Translations under genes and position numbers: made by a program
Assembly (NCBI RefSeq): GCF_008329585.1
Contig: NZ_NPKP01000004.1
Coordinates: 1-64,000 of the forward strand
Length of the DNA: 64,000 nt
Direction: 5' to 3'
Source: Mycolicibacterium sp. P9-22
GTDB taxonomy: Bacteria > Actinomycetota > Actinomycetes > Mycobacteriales > Mycobacteriaceae
Shown here: positions 32,550 to 42,206 of the stretch, in pieces
How the letters are laid out: every line of letters starts with the position of its first letter
Numbering within the stretch: the stretch's first letter is position 1
The notes under the pieces: model-generated
What the model was told of the DNA's origin: nothing
Seen by the model: the letters and a program-made list of their open reading frames with translations, nothing else
Database searches by the model: none

Positions 32550-33926
32550 TCACCCGTCGTAGATCGGTGGGGTCCGTCGCCGGATCATGCGTTCCGGATG
32601 GTGGTGCAGGTTGATCCGGGACTGTCCGGCGTCCAGTGGCGGCGGAGGATGCCAGTGAACTGTCCCGTCGGGCCCGATCGTGGTGGTCCATCCGCCGTGG
32701 GTGACGAGGCGGTTGTGGGGCCCACAGGCCAGGGCGAGTTCGTTGATGTTGGTGCGGCCGTTCTTGGCGAAGTCGGCCAGCGCGTGGTGGACCTGGCAGT
32801 GGTATGCCGGGGCGGTGCAGCCGGGGAACGTACAGCCGCGCTGCAGATAGGCCAGCACGAGGCGCTGGTCGACGGTGGCACAGCGTTTCGTCCGGCCGAA
32901 GTCCAGCACTTTGCCGGTGACGTCGTCGAAGACGGTCAGGCACAGATAAGCGTGTGAGGCGAGCCGGATGACATCTCGCATCGGCACGCTGGATCCACCG
33001 GCGGTGCGCCCGGTCCCGGTGCAGGCGTCGAGCTCGCCGGCGGTGACGCCGACGACGACGGTGACGGGCAGGCCGTTGTGTTCGCCCAACTCCCCGGACA
33101 TCAGGGTGCCCCTGGCGAGGGTCATCAGGGCGTCGTGTTGACGCTGCCCGGTGGTGCGCTTGTCTGCGTCGATCGCGTCCTGGGTGGGTGTGCCCTTGGT
33201 GCACGGCGTCTCGTCCTCGGGATTACCCATCCCCTTGGCCGCGAACTTGGCGAATATGGGTTCCAGGTAGGCACGAAACTCCGGCGTGATGCATAGGTAC
33301 AACTCGGACATGCCGTCGGAGTCCTGCTCACCCAGGACGCAGTCCCGGCTGACTCGGCGGCGATCCTCGAGTTCGTCATCGTTGGGTTCGGGGCCGTCCG
33401 GGTCGAGGATCTCCAAGAGGAATCGTGCTGCTGTGCGCAGCGATTCGGGAGTCTGCTCACAGGCCACCATCGCCAGCCGCTGTTCGGCATCGATCGTGGT
33501 TTCGAGGTCGATGTGGCCGGGGATCTTCGCCATGGTGTCGAGGATGATCCGGACATGTTCGGCGGTGATCCGGCCACACTCGCGGGCCGCCGCGGTCGCC
33601 GGGTAGACCGGGCCCAGTGGCTGGCCGGTCAACGAAATGCGGGGGCCCAATAGTTCGGCCTCTCTGACGCGGCGGTTGGCGTCGCGGGTGGACAGCAGCA
33701 TCCGGGTCCGCATGATGCCGGCCCAGTTCTTGGCTCCCAACTCGGACGGGCTGGTCTGTGACTTCAGCGCCGCCAGCAGCCGGCTTTCCAAAGCCGGGAT
33801 GCGGCGGGCCAGCGATTCCAGGCCGGACTGCGCGGTCAGCAGTTCGGTGGGCGTGGCGTCATCGAATCCGGCGCTGGTGACCTTGTCGACCAAGGCCACC
33901 AGATCGGTGAACAGACCGCCATCCAT
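32550..33926 (-). CDS. DUF222/HNH endonuclease-like protein (13E12 repeat family), SOS-controlled
   Basis: 458 residues from ATG 33926. DUF222 region about 1-320 (LLTAQSGLESLARRIPALESRLLAAL, LGAKNWAGIMRTRM, TAEHVRIILDTM), then an intact HNH core: CTFPGC, CQVHHALADF, TNINELALACGPHNRL and HWHPPPPLD. The frame is open to 33977, but those extra residues are encoded by the promoter and SOS box, so ATG 33926 is preferred. The LexA box ends 2 nt before it. In M. tuberculosis the 13E12 element in this neighbourhood hosts prophage phiRv1; here it is uninterrupted. Molecular function of the family is unproven. Confidence 0.88.
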   Translation of the reverse strand: MDGGLFTDLVALVDKVTSAGFDDATPTELLTAQSGLESLARRIPALESRLLAALKSQTSPSELGAKNWAGIMRTRMLLSTRDANRRVREAELLGPRISLTGQPLGPVYPATAAARECGRITAEHVRIILDTMAKIPGHIDLETTIDAEQRLAMVACEQTPESLRTAARFLLEILDPDGPEPNDDELEDRRRVSRDCVLGEQDSDGMSELYLCITPEFRAYLEPIFAKFAAKGMGNPEDETPCTKGTPTQDAIDADKRTTGQRQHDALMTLARGTLMSGELGEHNGLPVTVVVGVTAGELDACTGTGRTAGGSSVPMRDVIRLASHAYLCLTVFDDVTGKVLDFGRTKRCATVDQRLVLAYLQRGCTFPGCTAPAYHCQVHHALADFAKNGRTNINELALACGPHNRLVTHGGWTTTIGPDGTVHWHPPPPLDAGQSRINLHHHPERMIRRRTPPIYDG

Positions 33927-33927
33927 G

Positions 33928-33947
33928 TATCGAACACTAGTTCGATA
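33928..33947 (-). promoter_or_regulatory. LexA SOS box on a leaderless promoter
   Basis: TATCGAAC-ACTA-GTTCGATA is a perfect 8-bp-arm dyad containing the exact mycobacterial LexA consensus TCGAAC-N4-GTTCGA (33930-33945). Read toward the gene it contains TAGTGT (33939..33934), a TANNNT -10 ending 7 nt before the ATG, so the operator covers the -10 of a leaderless transcript. Confidence 0.88.
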
Positions 33948-34013
33948 CACCGACGAAAAGACCCAAAAATGTGGCACATGGGACTCCAGTGCCCAAAGAG
34001 ATTTCTGGGGTAA

Positions 34014-34523
34014 TCAGGTGATCGGGAACTCCCGCTTCGCATCGCCGTCCCAATAGCGCAGGCCGACGAAATCCCCCACCAATTCGGCCGGATCTCCGGC
34101 CAGGCGCAGCGCAGCGACCAGCCCGTCGGCGGGGATGCGACGGCCCAGGGTGACGTGCGGCGCCCACTCCCCGGGTCGGGTGTGCGGCATCGGCCCTGGG
34201 GTGAGGTGATCGGCGGTCAGGCGGCACACGGTGGCGTGCAGCTCGAGCAGTTCGGCGCTGGGCACCACCGAGCGCGCCAACACCGCCGCGGACCGCCCGA
34301 ACACCAGCGCGCCACCGATTCGGCAACGCAGGGGCAACCGCTCCAGCACCGTGGCCAGCGCAGCGATCACCCCAGGGTCGATGCGTTCCGCCACCGTGAG
34401 CGTCACGTGCGGCCGGGTGGCCGGCGATTGCGCCGGAATGCCGTTAGCGCGCAGCGATTCCCAGGTGCTGCGCACGGCGGCCTCGGTGCCGCTGTCCAGG
34501 ACGAGTTCCACCGAGTGGACCAT
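34014..34523 (-). CDS. 2'-5' RNA ligase family protein (2H phosphoesterase)
   Basis: 169 residues with the two signature HxT motifs, RPHVTLTVAE (near 38) and APHVTLGRR (near 128), of the LigT/2H phosphoesterase fold. Members act on 2'-3' or 2'-5' phosphodiesters in RNA or cyclic nucleotides; the substrate here is unknown. It follows bioD by 2 nt in the same direction, a placement kept in other mycobacteria, so it is probably co-transcribed with bioF-bioD. Confidence 0.85.
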   Translation of the reverse strand: MVHSVELVLDSGTEAAVRSTWESLRANGIPAQSPATRPHVTLTVAERIDPGVIAALATVLERLPLRCRIGGALVFGRSAAVLARSVVPSAELLELHATVCRLTADHLTPGPMPHTRPGEWAPHVTLGRRIPADGLVAALRLAGDPAELVGDFVGLRYWDGDAKREFPIT

Positions 34524-34525
34524 CG

Positions 34526-35323
34526 CTACACCAGGCTCGCGATCCAGCTCTTGTCGAAGGCCCGAACGCTCAGCTCCTGGAATTCTTCTGGGGTGAGCGC
34601 CGAGGCACCCGCGGGCAGCACCGCGCGGACATCGGCCAGTGCCGCCAGGGCTTCCCGGTTACCCTGCTCGGCGACGCCGGGGCGATCCGGCCACGCGCCG
34701 ATAACCAGTCCGGCTGGCTGAATATGCTGTCCGGCAAGCGATTCCAAGGTCAGCGCGGTGTGGTTGAGAGTGCCAAGGCCCGGCGACACCACCACCAGAA
34801 CCGGAGCGGACAACGCGGCGGCGATATCGCGCAGCGTCACCCCGTCGGCCCCGATCTCGACCAGCAGGCCACCGGCTCCCTCGACGACCGTCAACCGCCC
34901 CGGCGCGTCTACCGCCCGTATCGCGGCCACCAATTCGTCGCGGCTCGGCAACGGCAGTCCGGCCCTGGCGGCAGCCGCGACCGGCGCCAGCGCCTCCGGG
35001 TAGCGCCATCCCCCGTGCAGCGCGTCGACCCCGGAGAGCCTGCGCACCTCACCCAGATCGTCATCGCCATCCGCAGAGCTTTTTCCCGTCGCTGCGCTCG
35101 CCCCGGAACTTTCCCCCGTCGCTGCGCTCGCCCCGGAACTTTCCCCCGTCGCTTCGCTCGCCCCGGAACTTTCCCCCGTCGCTGCGCTCGCCCCGGCTCC
35201 GGTCTGCACCGGTTTGCACACCGCCACATCGATACCGGCCAGCCGCGCGGCGGCCGCCAGCGCCGCCGTCGTCACCGTCTTGCCGACCCCGGTATCGGTG
35301 CCGGTCACCACCAGCACGGTCAT
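34526..35323 (-). CDS. bioD: ATP-dependent dethiobiotin synthetase with a repeat insertion
   Basis: 265 residues. BioD carboxylates DAPA and closes the ureido ring with ATP. The P-loop GTDTGVGKT is at 8-16, catalytic Lys/Thr are in CKPVQTG (36-42), and [12 protein letters not shown] and [15 protein letters not shown] follow. Residues about 43-86 are four copies of a 10-residue repeat ([10 protein letters not shown]) inserted between PVQTG and the acidic DDDL segment; other BioD proteins have only a few residues there. The start overlaps bioF by 4 nt. The core motifs are intact, so the enzyme is probably active. Confidence 0.95.
   Translation of the reverse strand: MTVLVVTGTDTGVGKTVTTAALAAAARLAGIDVAVCKPVQTGAGASAATGESSGASEATGESSGASAATGESSGASAATGKSSADGDDDLGEVRRLSGVDALHGGWRYPEALAPVAAAARAGLPLPSRDELVAAIRAVDAPGRLTVVEGAGGLLVEIGADGVTLRDIAAALSAPVLVVVSPGLGTLNHTALTLESLAGQHIQPAGLVIGAWPDRPGVAEQGNREALAALADVRAVLPAGASALTPEEFQELSVRAFDKSWIASLV
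35081..35196 (-). repeat. 30-bp in-frame tandem repeat in bioD (about 3.9 copies)
   Basis: Units at 35101-35130, 35131-35160 and 35161-35190 are identical except for one base (T at the middle unit's gcTtcg). A partial unit precedes them (35081-35100) and 6 bases follow. Each codes [10 protein letters not shown] or a close variant. The core GAGCG(C/A)AGCGACGGG resembles the GAGCGAAGCGAAG motif seen between hisF and hisI, suggesting an intergenic-type repeat captured in frame. Confidence 0.92.
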
Positions 35324-36465
35324 CGCGGCAGGCCGAGAACCTCGGTGAGAACCTCTGCGGCCAAAGCGATCTCGTCATCGGTGAGCGCCGCACGGGCGGT
35401 CAGCCGCAGGCGCGAGGTGCCGGCCGGGACGGTCGGCGGCCGGAAGCAGCCCACCCGGACCCCTCGTTCCAGGCACGCTGCCGCTGCGGCGACGGACACC
35501 TCGGGGTCACCGAGAATCACCGAGACGACCGCCGACGTGGGTTCGTCGGTCACATCGCAGATCCGGGCGAGTTCGGCCGCGCGCACCAGCACCGCGGCGG
35601 CCAGCTTCGGCTGATCGATCAACACGCGCAAGGCGGCCTGGGCGGCACCGACGGCGGCCGGAGCCAGCCCGGTGTCGAAGATGAAGGTGCGGGCCGTGTC
35701 GATGAGATGTGCGCGCACCGCGGCGGGGCCCAGTACCGCGCCGCCCTGGCTGCCCAACGCCTTGGACAGGGTCGTGGTCATGACGACGTCCGGCGCGCCG
35801 GCCAGACCCACCTCGTGCAGCAGACCCTGGCCGCCGGCGCCGCGGACCCCGAGCCCGTGCGCCTCGTCGACCAGCAGCAGCGCGCCGAACCGGCGGCACA
35901 CCTCGTGCAGTTCACGCAGCGGGGCCAGTGCTCCGTCGGTGCTGAACACCGATTCGGTGGCCACCACCGCGCGATCTTCGGCACGTCCGGACAGCGCCTC
36001 GGCCACGGCGGCGATATCGAGATGGGGCGTGACCGCGACCCGGGCCCGCGACAGCCGGCAGGCGTCCACGATGGAGGCGTGCGTGTGCGCATCCGAGACC
36101 AGCAGCGCGCCCGGACCGGTCAGCGAGGTGACGGCACCGATATTGGCGGTGTATCCCGACGAGAAGACCAGGGCCGACTCGGCTCCGGTGAAGGCCGCCA
36201 GCTCGGATTCGAAGTCCTCGTGCAGTTCGGTGTTCCCGGTGACCAGTCGCGAGCCGCCGGCGCCGGCACCCCAGGTGCGCAGCGCCTCGACGCCTCCTGC
36301 GAGGACGGCGGGGTGCTGGGACAGCCCGAGATAGTCGTTGGAGGCCAGATCGAGGTCGGTACCCACCGGCGGGCGCACCCGCAGGGATCGGCGCAGCCCC
36401 TGCGCGCGCCGCTGTGTCTCGACCTCGGAGAGCCAGGCCAGCGGGGAAAGACCGGTGCGCGTCAC
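35320..36465 (-). CDS. bioF: 8-amino-7-oxononanoate synthase
   Basis: 381 residues from GTG 36465, which has AGGAGG at good spacing. This PLP enzyme condenses pimeloyl-thioester with alanine. [39 protein letters not shown] and the Schiff-base lysine in [16 protein letters not shown] are present. It has its own BioQ-type promoter upstream and is followed by overlapping bioD, then the 2H phosphoesterase. Confidence 0.96.
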   Translation of the reverse strand: MTRTGLSPLAWLSEVETQRRAQGLRRSLRVRPPVGTDLDLASNDYLGLSQHPAVLAGGVEALRTWGAGAGGSRLVTGNTELHEDFESELAAFTGAESALVFSSGYTANIGAVTSLTGPGALLVSDAHTHASIVDACRLSRARVAVTPHLDIAAVAEALSGRAEDRAVVATESVFSTDGALAPLRELHEVCRRFGALLLVDEAHGLGVRGAGGQGLLHEVGLAGAPDVVMTTTLSKALGSQGGAVLGPAAVRAHLIDTARTFIFDTGLAPAAVGAAQAALRVLIDQPKLAAAVLVRAAELARICDVTDEPTSAVVSVILGDPEVSVAAAAACLERGVRVGCFRPPTVPAGTSRLRLTARAALTDDEIALAAEVLTEVLGLPR

Positions 36466-36492
36466 GTGGTGGATCCTCCTGCCGACGACACT

Positions 36493-36510
36493 TGAACACC
36501 GTTCAGGTTA
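36493..36510 (-). promoter_or_regulatory. BioQ operator and promoter of bioF
   Basis: TGAAC-ACC-GTTCA at 36493-36505 is a BioQ-type site. On the bioF strand TAACCT (36510..36505) is a TANNNT -10 with the operator directly downstream, exactly as at bioB. The site overlaps the bioA stop codon, and bioF starts 28 nt further on, so bioFD can be repressed separately from bioA. Confidence 0.82.
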
Positions 36511-37795
36511 ATGCACGCGCGACGGCGACCATCCCGGCACCGATGGCGGCGATCTCTTCCGGCGTGCAGATGTACGGCGGCATCGCGTAGACCAGCCTGC
36601 CGAACGGCCGCAGCCACAGTCCGTGTTCGATCGCGGTCCGGGTCGCGACGGCCATGTCGACGGGCTCGCGCATCTCGATGACGCCGATGGCGCCGAGCAC
36701 CCGTACATCGGCGACGCCCGCCAGCGATCGCGCCGGTTCCAGCCCGTCCCGCAGCCCGGTCTCGATCTCACGCACCCGGGCCCGCCAGTCACCCTCCAGC
36801 AGCAGTTCGACGGCGGCCACCGATACCGCGCAGGCCAGCGCGTTGGCCATGAAGGTGGGTCCGTGCATCAGGGCTCCGGGCTCGCCGGCGCTGATGGTCG
36901 CCGCGACATGTGCCGTGCACAGGGTGGCGGCAAGCGTCACGTATCCGCCGGTGAGCGCCTTGCCGACACACATGATGTCGGGCGTGATGCCGGCGTGATC
37001 GGCGGCGAACAGCTCACCGGTGCGGCCGAACCCGGTGGCGATCTCATCGAAGATGAGCAGCACACCTTGCCGGTCGCACAGCCGTCGCAGGTCGTTGAGA
37101 TAGCGCGGGTCGTGGAATCGCATACCGCCGGCGCCCTGCACCACCGGCTCGACGATCACCGCGGCCAGTTCGCCGGCATGCTCGGCGAGCTGCCGTTCGA
37201 AGGCGGCGACGTAGGTCGGGTCGTACTCGCCGGGCACCTGCGGGGCGAACACCTGCCGGGCCAGGACGTCGGACCAGATCGAGTGCATACCGCCGTCGGG
37301 GTCACACACACTCATCGGGGTGAAGGTGTCGCCGTGATACCCCCCGCGCCACGTCATCAGCCGGTGTTTCGCCGGCCGGCCCAGGCTGCGCCAGTACTGC
37401 AGCGCCATCTTGGCGGCCACCTCGACCGACACCGAGCCCGAGTCGCTGAAGAACACCGAGTCCAGACCGGCCGGGGTGATCTGCACCAGCAGCTGGGCCA
37501 GCCGGGCCGCCGGCTCATGGGTCAGGCCACCGAACATGACGTGGTTCATGGTGGACAGTTGGGCGCTGATGGCCGCATCGAGCCGCGGGTGACCGTGGCC
37601 GTGCACCGCCGTCCACCACGAACTCATGGCGTCCAGCACATCGACGGGTCTGCCGTCGTGCACCACGGTGAGCCAGGCGCCCTTGGCGCCGACCGCCACC
37701 ACCGGCGTCAGCGCCCGGGAACCGATGGTGCTGTAGGGGTGCCAGATGTGCGCGGTGTCGATCGCGCTGATCTCATCGGGTGTCAACGCGGGCAT
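36503..37795 (-). CDS. bioA: Adenosylmethionine-8-amino-7-oxononanoate aminotransferase
   Basis: 430 residues from ATG 37795; GTG 37807 or the longer ATG 37855 are alternatives, but homologues begin near here. BioA transfers the amino group of SAM to KAPA, giving [52 protein letters not shown] and the PLP lysine in [13 protein letters not shown] are present. TAGTGT (37809..37804) is a plausible -10 for this start. No BioQ site precedes it; a 10-bp palindrome lies at 37828. Confidence 0.95.
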   Translation of the reverse strand: MPALTPDEISAIDTAHIWHPYSTIGSRALTPVVAVGAKGAWLTVVHDGRPVDVLDAMSSWWTAVHGHGHPRLDAAISAQLSTMNHVMFGGLTHEPAARLAQLLVQITPAGLDSVFFSDSGSVSVEVAAKMALQYWRSLGRPAKHRLMTWRGGYHGDTFTPMSVCDPDGGMHSIWSDVLARQVFAPQVPGEYDPTYVAAFERQLAEHAGELAAVIVEPVVQGAGGMRFHDPRYLNDLRRLCDRQGVLLIFDEIATGFGRTGELFAADHAGITPDIMCVGKALTGGYVTLAATLCTAHVAATISAGEPGALMHGPTFMANALACAVSVAAVELLLEGDWRARVREIETGLRDGLEPARSLAGVADVRVLGAIGVIEMREPVDMAVATRTAIEHGLWLRPFGRLVYAMPPYICTPEEIAAIGAGMVAVARALT

Positions 37796-37827
37796 GGCAC
37801 CGGACACTATCGCTTTGCTCAGCAGGT

Positions 37828-37837
37828 GTGACGTCAC
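37828..37837. promoter_or_regulatory. 10-bp palindrome GTGACGTCAC upstream of bioA
   Basis: A perfect 10-bp palindrome lies in the 92-bp divergent gap between bioA and the acyltransferase, about 18 bp upstream of the bioA -10. A TAGATT -10 for the acyltransferase is at 37870-37875. No known mycobacterial regulator is firmly matched; it could be chance. Confidence 0.25.
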
Positions 37838-37887
37838 GCCCGTGGCCTGAGGCACCCAGGGATCTTAGGTAGATTAACTCCCCGACC

Positions 37888-40062
37888 ATGATGACCCTCG
37901 CTCCCGCCCGACCCTCCACCCGCGGTAGACCCGAAGCCAGCCCTGCGTCGACCGCGGGCACGCAGATGGGTACCCGCACATCGGGCTTCTACCGGCACGA
38001 CCTCGACGGACTCCGCGGGGTCGCGATCGCCCTCGTCGCGATCTTCCACGTCTGGTTCGGCCGGGTTTCCGGTGGTGTGGACGTGTTCCTGGCGCTGTCC
38101 GGGTTCTTCTTCGGGGGCCGGTTGCTGCGTGCCGCGATCGACCCGGCGACCGCGCTGCGCCCGATACCGGAGATCGTGCGACTGGTTCGCCGGCTGCTGC
38201 CTGCGCTGATCGTCGTGCTCGCCGCCGGGGCGGTACTGACCATCCTGATCCAGCCGGAAACCCGCTGGGAAACGTTTGCTGACCAGAGCCTGGCCAGTCT
38301 CGGTTACTACCAGAACTGGGAACTGGCCAACACCGCGGCGGACTATCTGCGCGCCGGCGAGACGGTCAGTCCGCTACAGCACATCTGGTCGATGTCGGTG
38401 CAGGGCCAGTTCTACATCGCGCTGCTGGCGATCATCTTCGCCCTCGCCTACCTGCTGCGCCGACCGCTCGGCCGGCATGTGCGCTGGGTGTTCATCGTGC
38501 TGCTGACCGCGCTGACCATCGCGTCGTTCGTGTACGCGATCATCGCGCACGACGCCGATCAGGCCGTCGCCTACTACAACAGCTTCGCCCGCGCCTGGGA
38601 GCTCACCCTCGGCGCACTGATCGGCGCACTGGTCCCCCACGTGCGTTGGCCCATGTGGCTGCGCACCATCGTGGCGACCGTATCGCTGATCGCCATCCTG
38701 CTCTGCGGCTGGCTCATCGACGGGGTGCGCGAGTTTCCCGGCCCGTGGACGCTGGTGCCGGTCGGGGCCACGGTGCTGTTCATTCTGTCCGCAGCCAACC
38801 GCGTCGCCGATCCGCACACCGGCGGCAAGCTGCCCGCGCCCAACCGGCTGCTGGCCACCAAGCCGTTCGTCGCGCTGGGTTCGATGGCCTACTCGCTGTA
38901 CCTGTGGCACTGGCCGCTGCTGATCTTCTGGTTGGCCTACAGCGGCCGCGACCACGCCGGCTTCACCGACGGCGCGATCGTGCTGCTGGTCTCCGGCGTG
39001 CTGGCCTGGCTGACGACCAGGTACGTGGAGACGCCACTGCGCTACCAGGCGCCGGCGCAACGGCCCGCGGGAGTCCCGTGGCGCACCCGGTTGCGCCGCC
39101 CGACGATCGTGCTGGGTTCGGTCGTCACGCTGCTGGGTGTCACGCTGACGGCGACATCGTTCACCTGGCGCGAGCACGTCACCGTCGAGCGAGCCAGCGG
39201 CAAGGAACTGTCCGGCCTGTCGGCGCGGGACTACCCCGGTGCGCGTGCGCTGCTCAACAACGCCAAGGTGCCCAAGCTGCCGATGCGGCCCACCGTGCTG
39301 GAGGCCAAGAACGACATCCCGGAGTCCACCAACGCCGGCTGCATCAGCGACTTCGACAACGTCGACGTCATCAACTGCACGTACGGCGACAAAGACTCCC
39401 AGCGCACCATCGCACTGGCCGGCGGCTCGCACGCCGAACACTGGATCACCGCGCTGGACCTGCTCGGCCGGTTACACGACTTCAAGGTGGTCACCTACCT
39501 GAAGATGGGTTGCCCGCTGACCACCGAGGAGAAACCCCTCGTGATGGGCGACAACCGCCCGTACCCGAAGTGCCGGGAATGGAACGAGAAAGTGATGCCG
39601 AAGCTGCTCGCCGACAAGCCCGACTTCGTGTTCACCACCTCCACCCGGCCGTGGAACATCAAACCCGGCGATGTCATGCCCAGCTCGTATCTCGGTATCT
39701 GGCAAGAGTTCTCGGACGCCGACATCGACGTGCTGGCGATGCGTGACACACCCTGGCTGGTGCGCAACAACAAGCCCTATTTCCCGGCCGACTGTCTGGC
39801 TGACGGCGGCGACGCCATCTCGTGCGGCATCAAACGCTCTGCGGTACTGTCCGACGACAACCCGACGTTGAATTACGTGCAACGGTTCCCGAACCTGAAG
39901 CCACTCGACATGACCGACGCGGTGTGCCGACCGGACTTCTGCCGAGTAGTGGAGGGAAATGTGTTGATGTATCACGATTCTCACCACCTCTCGGCCACGT
40001 ACGTGCGCACCATGACGAACGAACTCGGGCGTCAGCTCGCAGCCGCCACCGGCTGGTGGTGA
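37888..40062 (+). CDS. Membrane acyltransferase with C-terminal SGNH domain (OafA/YrhL type)
   Basis: 724 residues. The N-terminal acyltransferase-3 domain has about ten helices and starts with FYRHDLDGLRGVAIALVAIFHVWFG (conserved His), followed by GVDVFLALSGFFFGG and SLYLWHWPLLIFW. An SGNH-hydrolase-like domain follows the last helix (about 430-724): the Ser block is AGGSHAEHW (GGSH in place of GDSH) and the catalytic Asp/His block is YHDSHHLSATY. Such fusions O-acylate cell-surface glycans. It ends 1 nt before glgX, so it is transcribed with the trehalose genes. Confidence 0.9.
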   Translation: MMTLAPARPSTRGRPEASPASTAGTQMGTRTSGFYRHDLDGLRGVAIALVAIFHVWFGRVSGGVDVFLALSGFFFGGRLLRAAIDPATALRPIPEIVRLVRRLLPALIVVLAAGAVLTILIQPETRWETFADQSLASLGYYQNWELANTAADYLRAGETVSPLQHIWSMSVQGQFYIALLAIIFALAYLLRRPLGRHVRWVFIVLLTALTIASFVYAIIAHDADQAVAYYNSFARAWELTLGALIGALVPHVRWPMWLRTIVATVSLIAILLCGWLIDGVREFPGPWTLVPVGATVLFILSAANRVADPHTGGKLPAPNRLLATKPFVALGSMAYSLYLWHWPLLIFWLAYSGRDHAGFTDGAIVLLVSGVLAWLTTRYVETPLRYQAPAQRPAGVPWRTRLRRPTIVLGSVVTLLGVTLTATSFTWREHVTVERASGKELSGLSARDYPGARALLNNAKVPKLPMRPTVLEAKNDIPESTNAGCISDFDNVDVINCTYGDKDSQRTIALAGGSHAEHWITALDLLGRLHDFKVVTYLKMGCPLTTEEKPLVMGDNRPYPKCREWNEKVMPKLLADKPDFVFTTSTRPWNIKPGDVMPSSYLGIWQEFSDADIDVLAMRDTPWLVRNNKPYFPADCLADGGDAISCGIKRSAVLSDDNPTLNYVQRFPNLKPLDMTDAVCRPDFCRVVEGNVLMYHDSHHLSATYVRTMTNELGRQLAAATGWW

Positions 40063-40063
40063 C

Positions 40064-42193
<2,130 letters not shown>

Positions 42194-42206
42194 GCGGTAA
42201 CGGCTG

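Noticed and set aside
32550-34013. Prophage or insertion element around the 13E12 gene
   Set aside because: No integrase, capsid or transposase gene and no flanking repeats were seen.
35081-35196. Regular 30-bp repeats suggestive of a small CRISPR array
   Set aside because: The units are directly adjacent without spacers, keep frame inside bioD and code a decapeptide repeat.
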